A stretch of DNA of 59,334 nt, taken from NCBI RefSeq assembly GCF_000485595.1, contig NW_014577251.1, positions 270,943-330,276 of the forward strand, read 5' to 3'. The notes below the pieces were generated by a model. That model saw only the letters and a program-made list of their open reading frames with translations. It searched no databases and was not told where the DNA came from. Made by a program: the position numbers and the translations under genes. Position 1 is the stretch's first letter, and every line of letters begins with the position of its first letter. The stretch comes from Priapulus caudatus (lineage: Eukaryota; Priapulida; Priapulimorpha; Priapulimorphida; Priapulidae). Below are positions 1-59,334 of this stretch, in pieces.

Positions 1-117
1 ATATATATATATATATATATATGGGGTGGAACCACACCCTGTAGTCATAGCCAAAACATTCTATATGAATATAAGGTTTCCTACGTTACATACTGACGAA
101 CTGTGAATGTTTTTGAG
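1..117. other. Intron end with (AT)n at the window edge
   Basis: Bases 1-22 are an AT dinucleotide run. The rest is intron leading to the acceptor of the first visible exon. No promoter or start codon for the gene is visible here. Confidence 0.6.
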
Positions 118-51042
<50,925 letters not shown>

Positions 51043-51174
51043 GTAACCGTTCGCAACTGCCTGTCGAGTGGCGTAGTGCTATGAAATGTTGAGTGGGATC
51101 TTACAAGGTGTGTGTGTGTATGATGCACGTCAGTGATGATCGAACACATGGAGTGCAAACATAAAGAGGTTTAT

Positions 51175-51222
51175 TATACCCCCTGCCAACGAAGTTGGGG
51201 GGGGGGTATACTGGAATCACCC

Positions 51223-51279
<57 letters not shown>

Positions 51280-51480
51280 ATCTGTCCGACACCAGACTTG
51301 TGCGCAGATCTCCTGGAAAAGTACTGGACCTATTTCAACCATATTTGGTACACATCATCAGTACCCAATGTAGTTGTCGACCTGCGATGAATTTTTTGGG
51401 TCCGACATTTTCGGAAAGATTTATGGCCGTTTTTCGTAAATAAACCCATTTGGTTATATATGACATGCTGACGCCATCGA
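51175..51480. mobile_element. Interspersed repeat with internal (TGTC)n
   Basis: Begins at ACCCCCTGCCAACGAAGTTG, a G-run and GTATACTGGAATCACC, then (TGTC)n to 51272, then CTGGACCTATTTCAACCATA and TTGGTACACATCATCAGTAC. It has the style of repeats I recall from aquatic invertebrate genomes; class unknown. Confidence 0.55.
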
Positions 51481-51634
51481 ATGGATTATTTCATACATAA
51501 CTGCCCACTCACTTCATACATAACTGGCCAGCCACTACCCACGTACAATCAAATGCCCTGGCCGCTGCATTAATTCGTGCCAGCTGTTTGCCAAAATCGC
51601 CCCTCCTTCAGATAAGCGCACATATAAATAACGT

Positions 51635-51635
51635 C

Positions 51636-51696
<61 letters not shown>

Positions 51697-51756
51697 TCCC
51701 GGGATCCCTCCCTCCTTTCTGCCCTCCTTCCTCTGTGTGTGTCTCTGTATGTGTGC

Positions 51757-51788
<32 letters not shown>

Positions 51789-51820
51789 GTGCGTGTGCGT
51801 GTGCGTGTGTGCTGTCACTG

Positions 51821-51854
<34 letters not shown>

Positions 51855-51870
51855 TGTGTGGTCTTGTGGT
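51635..51870. repeat. (CT)n then (GT)n/(GCGT)n microsatellites
   Basis: (CT)n at 51635-51692, then (GT)n-type at 51733-51855, followed by TGTG-rich sequence to about 51990. Confidence 0.95.
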
Positions 51871-52479
51871 GTCGTTCTGTGTGTGTGTGACTGTGTGTGT
51901 TGGGTGTGTTCTGTTAATGTGTGTGTTGTTTGTCGCCGTGTCTTGTCGAGTGTGTCTATGTTGGTCTGTGTGGTGATTGTGTGTGCGTGGGCGGGGCGTG
52001 GTTTGCGTGCGTGGGTATGGCAGCTGATTGGTTTGTCTCTATAATTAGCCGTATATATAAGTTGTACAAAGGCTTCTAAATTACACGTACAGGCACCATA
52101 ACAGCTGTCGAAGCGGGGGGTGAGATCTATTATATTAGTCCCTCTCTGTGACAATCATTCTAGTTCTAATATAGGTTTACATTAATCAAACCCTGCTATG
52201 GCTTCGCGTCACCTTTCGCACGTAACTCTCCCCCATACACCCTTCTTTTGTGTTATCGTAATATATCCTGCCCTAGTTCTCTGTCTTCGTAAGTCGCGGC
52301 GGGTGGTGCTGCTAAATCAATATATGAGTAATCCATTTATGAATGTTTGGCTCAACCATATTGGGTGCTGCATTCATTTCTATCAGAGAGCGGTTATTGC
52401 ACGTATCAGGTAATTTGTATGGTTTTCATGTCTACCCAGCCGCCGCCTCGCCCTCCTCCTTTGTTTTCGCTCGGCTCTC

Positions 52480-54220
52480 CACTGCCGCAGAGTAAGTTTC
52501 CTCTGTCGCTCTATAACACGACCCTAATTGACCCTATGGGCGTGACCAAACACTTGGTATACTTACACATTTGGGCATGAAGTTGTTGGGTCAGTAGGTA
52601 CCCAAAAACCAGGTCACTGCGACGCCTTTATTTGACCTTTACTTGACGCTGTGATCATTATTTCCCTTCTTCGCTCTCTAAACCCGCCCCCTAATTGACA
52701 CTATTGCGTTACTCAAACTTGGTTATCCTTACACATCTGGGGAGAAGGTGAGCTAGCGTACCATAAACGTCAGGGTCCACTCTGGCGACGCTTTATTGAC
52801 TTTTACCTTTGACGTTGTGATGGCATTATTTTCTCCTTCCGCTCTCGGAGATTCGGTGCCCCTAAATCTTGTGACCTATTTCGCGCTACATAACTTGGTA
52901 TACTTACAGTATCTCAGTCTTGGAGTAAGGTGTGATGTTCAGCGTGTTCCCTATTATAAACTTAGTACACTGTGTGTGTGGGCGACCTTATATTTGATCT
53001 TATCTTGACCTTGATCATATTTCTCTTCCGATCTCGTAACTCGGCCCGTAATTGACCTAGCGCTACCGGTTTTTGGCAAATCGTTGTGTTAATTTACTTA
53101 TCTCGACTATGTTACTTGGGAGTAAGTGTGAAAGCGAGCGTGATTACTTGAATATGACCTTAGGTCAGTCTTTTGTTCGACTCCGTTTTTTGTATTCTTT
53201 TCATTGACTTTGATCAATATTTTTCCGTTCGGTTTTGGCTGCCCTTCTACTTTAATCGTCGTGTCCTCTACATTGACGGTCTATTTTCAGTGCGCTATCA
53301 TAACTTGGTATAGATTCTTAGTGATGCGGCTGGTGTCGTGGGCATTTGGGGAGTAATGTGGAGCAGGTGTGTTACCAAAACCAACGTCTACTTGCGACCT
53401 GGCTTTATTTTGTGACCTTTACTGTTTGACCTTAATCATATTTCCTTCCGCTCTCGTGAACCTTCGTGTGGCCGCTTGGATATTTGATCCTATACGCGCT
53501 ATTTTGGTGAGGATAAACCTGCGTTTGTATAGTTGCTTGTGGGGATGTGTGTGTTTATGTCTCCGGTAGTGTTACTACTGACATTGAGTTGATCGACTTT
53601 CTACCTGTTGTATCTTGATGTCGTCATATGTTCCTGTGGCCGCTCTAGTACACTCAGCCCCTTAATTTGACTAGCGCTACCCTGATAATTCTTGGTATGA
53701 GCTCATACATAGTCTCTGTGGAGATATGGTGTGTCGTTCTGTATCTTCAAACTGGTAGTTGTTCAGCTTTGGACCGCTATCTCCTTTAATTTGATCGCTT
53801 TGAGCGCGTTGACCCTTGGATCATATTCCCTTGGAATCGCTCTGTAAGGCCTTGTGCGGCTCTCTTTTGTCCACTTGATTTTTTGATTTTGGCCGTCCCT
53901 TGTGGGCCCTTTTTGTTTGTTTGTTTTTGGTGCCTCTCCTATGCTGCTTTTGCTGTTGCTGGTCTATACTGACTTCGGGCCCTAAATTGTGATCTCTTGA
54001 TCGCCTGGCTACCAAACTTGGTATAGGTAATTACACGCATCTTGTGGAGGGTCACTATTGTGTGTCGCGTCACCAAAACAAGGGTCACTCATTCCCACAG
54101 TGCTATTATTTGACCTTGGGATCCTTTTGATGTACTTCTCTCTGCGACGCGATGTTCCGTGATTATTTATTTCTCTTCCACCTAATAAACTAGTCGGTTT
54201 GGTGGCCCGCTAATTCGACC
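52480..54220. repeat. Diverged tandem array, units about 170-200 bp
   Basis: The same words recur in order: CGCTCTC-TAA, CCCCTAATTGACC, AACTTGGTATACTTACA, GGTCACTGCGACCTTTA and TTGACCTTGATCATATTTC. Starts fall near 52500, 52675, 52850, 53030, 53215, 53450 and 53650, with later copies degraded. Copies differ by many substitutions and indels. Confidence 0.75.
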
Positions 54221-54794
54221 TATGGCGTGGCCCGACGTCTCTGAGGATGCGTTTGTATACTAGTACAATCTGTGGGGTAGAACACGGCGGATACATGTGG
54301 TGTGGCGACGAACTGGCCCGGCTTTGTGTCTTCAGTTGTTATGAGTGGCTTAGCGTGTATAATCTTACATAACTCTATCTATCGCGTGCGCTACTTTATT
54401 TCGTCTCTTATTTAGGTGGGGGTTGGGCAGCACAGCACAATGGTCTACTCGTGAGTGAACCGTATGAGCGTTTTACGCGCAATTCGGAGAGACATGGCTT
54501 GATAATTGGCTTCGGGTTTTATCCGTGTGTTGGACTTTATTATGTATGCCGGCTTATTATCCTAGCCCTTGATACAAATCAATTTAGAGTGTAGATACTG
54601 TTGCCGGCGCAGTAATGGGCAAAATACGGTTGTGTATGTTACACGCCACAACTGCGCTTTTGGTGTGCTTAGTTTACGTTTGTCGCATTGTGTGTCGAGT
54701 GGGAAATTGAGCCTGATGTTAGGCGTTGCTGGGGATTGGATCCCTGGGTGGGTTATATGAGTTCGGAGCGTTTTTTAGTCAGCTGACGAAAGTC

Positions 54795-55205
54795 AGATGC
54801 AGCTTGTAGAATCGGCAGTGATATGGTCCGGGTGTCGTTTTCCGTGGTTCCTGTTTTGGTGTCTTTTCGTCTTGCCCGTGGGGTGTTTGTGGTGGCCTTT
54901 TCGCGTGGTTTTTGATGTCAAGAGCGTTACTGCACAAAGACCTGCTTTGAGACCGGTGGGTCTTCTGCTGTCGGTCTTTGTGGAGTATTCGTTTTCGTTT
55001 TTTCTTGACGCTCGTGTGGCGGGGTGGCGGGTCGGCGAAATAGGGACTCTGGGATGCTCGAAATTTGGGGTGCACGGGTTCAAGAGGCAGAGATGTGTCA
55101 ATGGAGGGGAATAATTTTTCCTGCCTTAACTTAAGGGTATAGGAGAACATAACGGAATTGGCACGCTACAAATTCAACGGCTCGACCTACGCTCGTAATA
55201 AAGCG
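54795..55205. repeat. Interspersed repeat R1, copy B
   Basis: Shares GTCAGATGCAGCTTGTAGAA, TTAACTTAAG-GTATAGG and a CACGCTACAAAT word with 36826-37110. It contains a longer insert and lies right after the tandem array. Confidence 0.65.
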
Positions 55206-58200
55206 ATGTAGTAGTGTCAGATGGAGAGGTATAATCGGTCTCTATCGGAGATGCGAATAATGGGAGTGTGGTGTGGTGTGAAGTGGTAGCAGGTCAAAGG
55301 GCAGTGGGGATAGGTCAGATATCAGACATTTTTCTGAGGGAGCATGTCTAACGGACGCGAGTTGCAAAACTTTTTTTGTTTCAGCACTGACAGCTAGCCA
55401 TTTTTGATCACTTTATTTGAAGAGATAACGCATGAAATGTACTTTCCACTGACGTGTGAAGAGTAAGTGTCTGATAACCTTTTGCACCCTCAAGAGGAGG
55501 GTTTAATACATGGATTTGTTGACTGTTAAACAAAGGACTGAAGCTTGCTTTTGCTATGAGAGTCTCTCCTCTCATTGCTTGCCCTTTCAGGCGGGAACAA
55601 TAGCTTGCGCAGTCTATTACACATTATATGGTTTCAACTCGTCTTCTGAGTATCGGTGACCACTGTTCTACATGTTTAGTTGGTCCTAGAACGCTAGTTT
55701 GGGTAAATACGGGTCGTAATGGGTCTAATGGGTTTGGGTCTAATGAGTTAGTTGAGTTAGCAACTCGCCAATTATTCAGTTGATATCTCTAAATTCACAA
55801 TATGTTCTAATATGTTCTAATATAATACAGTTATCTTCACTGACAACAGCCTGAAGCTGACAGCCTGATGATTATACCAATAATAAACAAGTTTGGACAT
55901 GAGGAATCTGAAAGTTAGAGAGCTGGTAATCTGAATGTAAACACATGGCTAAGGCACGTCGAGTGTGTTGATTTACAAAAGATATGTCAATCGGTTTTCT
56001 AGTTTGTGGTGTGTTGTCACGGGTTGTGTTTGTCTTTTGTTGTGTTTTTTGGAGGGGGAAATTGTTCTGCAGGAGAAGGTGGTTCAAGTTGACATCTCAT
56101 TGGTGTCGACTATATTCAATTGTTGTTTGAGCCGTTCTCGACGCATCTGTGTGCTTCTACTAAGTACATTTATTTCGGGTCGCTACTGTGCATAGATGCA
56201 CCAGTCTGCTCACGGGTGGCCAGACAGATCCGCTGTTTAACTAATCTGTGTTTTAATTGTTCGCGATCTAAGAACGATTCACCAACAACATGGAAGCACA
56301 TTTAGTCGCATATTGGTTGCCTGATCATGGTCAGTTGGTTACTAAAGTCGGTGCATGGGCAGAGGTCAGTTGTAGTTGGGTGCCAGATATTATGGCATAC
56401 TTTGAGGCGTGTGTAGACTGCGGCCTTAGTGTTATGGTATGCTCTCTTTGTTTTGATCGTCCGTGTTATTCAAGTTTTTGGTGCGCCATTGTGTATGTCT
56501 CGTCATCGAAAAGGTTCTGGCGTTGGATTCGTCGTGTGGGTGGTTTAAGAGAGGTTGTATTTGTGTCTTGTGGAGTGTGAGGGGAGACGATGGTAGGTTT
56601 TAGTGTATGATGATTGTTGATTTGTCTCATCTAATTCTTGTCTCGTTGAGCTGTTCGTTGTGATAGTATGTCGTCTTGGTGGGCGAAAGTAGTCCATGGG
56701 CTGTTTTTTCATCTCTGAGAAATTTGGCCAGCGTAAGCCATTGGTGCCTTTACTAAGTAGCTTAGAGATGAGGTTTTTGTTGAGGTGGTGGCCGTATAGG
56801 CGGTGGGTTTGGGGTGTGGTGTGCCGCTTGGTTTATGGTCGTGTTGGTGTTTGAGGGATTTTGGCAGTTTGTGTTGTGACGTTGGAGCGGAGGATGTTGG
56901 CGATGTCGTACTGTAGTTGTAGGTGTTATGGGGGAGTCAGCGTTAGGTTAGGTGTTGGTTGCTTTGAGTGGGAATAACATTAATAACCGGTTGGGATTCG
57001 CGAGGTACGCGTGTGTCGATTGATTCGACGGCCTTGGTCATGTCTATGAGTATGGCCTGATTTCGTGATTAGTTGTATGTGTTGTCCAGTTGTACTTAGC
57101 TGAGCAGCATGTATATATGCTTAGGTGTGCTGGACGCCCGTCCAGTGCTCGGTGGAGCAGCTAATTAGAACTGCAATTGTGTGAAAGGGTGTGATATGCT
57201 GCATTGCCAGCAGCCACGACTTTGATTTATCGGAGTTAACGTGGTGGTCTTTGCCAGAGCTAGGGACTGCTTCTTGCCATATGTGAGTGATGCGTTTTCC
57301 TTTGCATAGCTTTAATGCTTATATACATTCCAGGGGATTATAAAAGAGATAAATCTTTGCCTCGGCAACAGGGGCGAATTCGATATATTAAGAGAGTGAG
57401 TGAGAGGTGGGGTTAGATATTTTAAACACGACTATTCTAGATATGGGGGGTTACTGATAATAAAATAGGAGTACATGGTTACGTGGAGTATTTGGAGAGG
57501 ATCGTGGCGCTTTTCATTTTGAGTTCTCTGATTCAGAAAGTCGAAGTTCTTGATAAAGGAAGGTGTTGGCTCATTCCAAAGTGAGAGATGTTTGGCTTTG
57601 TTTCGCTCGCCTTTGCTGCTGCGAGCAAGCGAAATGAGAGGCGTGGGTCATGTTGCTTTGTTTTCGCTCTGCTTTACTTCGGTGTTTGTTTTCTTCCCTT
57701 TGCTGGTTTTTTTGTATTTTGCGTGTTTGTTTGTGTGTGTTAGGGTCCGGGTTTGTGGTTCGCGGTTGATGTGGTTGGCATGGTGGTGGCCGCGCTTCGC
57801 ATGCTCGAGCAAGCGAAGATGCATAGTTGGGCATCTTCGCTCCGTTTTTCTGCTCTGCTGGTGCAAATCTTCGCTTTGGTACGCCGCAGCATTTGCTTTT
57901 AGTCATAAAAATTACAGTGATGTCAATGTGGTCGAATTCTATTCGCTTTTCTGTGTTTTTCTGCTTGCCTCGCTGCTTCGAAGCAAGCGAAATATCTGCA
58001 GAGCGTGGGCATGTTCGCTTCGCTTCGTGGTCTCGGGATTTTCGGTGTCGTATACTGTTTCCGTCTTGCGTGTCTGGTACAAGTCAGCGAATGTTGTAGA
58101 AGCATTGTGATACCGTTGACAGGGGTCCCCCGTTGCCCGTGTGTCGCTTTTTCGCGTGTTGTCTTCTTGCTTTGTACAAGATAGACCAACACGCAGGCAG

Positions 58201-59334
58201 GCCGTATAACAACAGGAGAAAACAAGCAATAAACAACATCTGGTTGGTCTCGTGCTGTGAGTTTGCTGCTTACTGAGCAATAATTGGCATGTTAAGTGAC
58301 ATTTGCTTGTCAGTGACTGTGTCGTGTTGGATTATCGTTCGGGGGAATATTCTGTGTAGTTGGTATCTTGTTCAAGGTATGGTTGTTCTTAGTAGACGCT
58401 TGGGGAGCAGGGCAGGTTATTGGTTTTTTGTCTTACTAGAGGCTGTTACGCGATTAAGAGTATAGCTGTGGTCTATCGAGGGACGCGTGATTGGGATGAA
58501 TCGCCCGTGAATCAAACAGGGTTGCGCTGCGTGGGTGTGCGGATGTGTGCTTCATGGTTGTTGGCTGTGTGTGCGGTGCGTGAGTGGTGTGCGTAGCCTG
58601 TGTGCGTGCGTGCGCGTGTGCGTGTGGCGTGTGTTTGTGGTTTGTCGGTGTGACGCTATGTTCGGCGCGTGTGTGGTGTAGTACGTCGTGCGTTTTGGTC
58701 TTGTGTGTGTGTTGGTGTGGGTGTGCGTATTCGCGTGCTGTTGTGCTCAGTTGCGAGTCAGTGCTGCGTTTGTGTAAGTTGTTCGCGCTGACGTGGGTGC
58801 GGTTGTCGGAGTGAGGCTGGTGAGCATATGTGAGAGTGAAAAACTAGGTGATCTTGTAGTTGAAGTAATCGAGAATAGGGAAGGTTTTTGGGTTAAATAA
58901 GGAGGAAGATGGGAAGGGGAGTGTAAGTGGAGTGGGGGGGTGAAATAAGGATATCGTTGGCTTTGTTTTGTGTGGTTGTGGCATTGGTGGGGTTGTCTTT
59001 GTTGTTGTCAGATGGCTGTGTTTGGCATTGTATAGGAGGTATAGGTGACATTGTCTGTGAGAAAGCGTTCGCATGGCTTAACTTGTCCTGAGTAATTGGG
59101 AGTGTAACTTATCCAGGCTGCGATGCTGATATAGTAACTGTGAGGCGTGTTAGACCAGATTGGATTTGACGAGGCAGGGGTGTTGCTTCGCGAGACGGTC
59201 GTCAAGTCATATAGCGCTTCGTCTTACACCACGAACTCTGAGTTATAATGTCTGAGTTATAGTTAGACTCTGAGAGGTGATGGAAAGCTGTTAAACTCGA
59301 GTTAGCGATTATTGTAAGGCGTCCTAATTTTAAC
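55206..59334. other. No gene recognised
   Basis: 4.1 kb without any HERC1-like exon, splice-bounded frame or known domain. GTGTG-rich noise occurs at 58560-58760. Words around TTCGCTTGC repeat at 57600-58030. Frames here (for example 57550-58110) have no recognisable protein features. Confidence 0.6.

Noticed and set aside
57550-58110. 186-codon plus-strand frame
   Set aside because: T/G-rich noisy sequence with repeated TTCGCTTGC words. Phe/Cys/Val-biased translation without any known motif.

Overview
The window is animal nuclear DNA carrying most of one very large plus-strand gene. The gene encodes HERC1, the giant HECT-type E3 ubiquitin ligase with two RCC1-like domains. I joined 68 coding exons between 118 and 51042, nearly all with GT-AG borders, into one uninterrupted reading frame of 11,611 nt (3,870 codons plus one base). 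Every exon phase agrees with the next. Recalled vertebrate HERC1 is about 4,860 residues, so roughly the first 190 residues lie upstream. The rest of the second RCC1-like domain and the HECT catalytic domain lie downstream. No second gene, RNA gene or CRISPR array was found.

Layout: exons 1-3 (118-1235) are the end of the N-terminal helical region. Exons 4-10 (1445-5445) form the first RCC1-like propeller (RLD1). Exons 11-32 (6377-20345) are a long helical scaffold with acidic and serine-rich linkers. Exons 33-36 (20800-23828) carry the SPRY domain. Exons 37-44 (24150-29603) hold a conserved VWP-type module and low-complexity linkers. Exons 45-46 carry a UBA domain and exons 49-50 a Cys/His zinc-binding module. 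Exons 51-56 are helical. Exons 57-65 (43799-49276) carry WD40 repeats. Exons 66-68 (49699-51042) enter RLD2. From 51043 to the end (8.3 kb) I see no exon, only repeats and noisy sequence.

The introns are short (about 0.1-2.6 kb) and full of microsatellites, minisatellites and small DNA transposons. The transposons include two inverted copies of a family with 7-bp target duplications that bracket exons 32-34, a PIF/Harbinger-like MITE, foldback elements and a LINE reverse-transcriptase remnant. The compact gene and this repeat load suggest a non-vertebrate, probably marine, bilaterian. I cannot name the species.

Assembly quality varies. A 25-N gap at 41613-41637 is followed by an error-rich second copy of intron 55 and exon 56 and then by a noisy 51-bp tandem array. 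The last 8 kb also looks poorly resolved. No undescribed gene system is evident. The most interesting signals are a GC-AG intron in the SPRY region with an out-of-frame GT donor 4 nt away, inverted transposons around exons 32-34, a minisatellite that runs into a splice acceptor, and a roughly 0.9-kb CTG/CTA repeat next to a splice donor.
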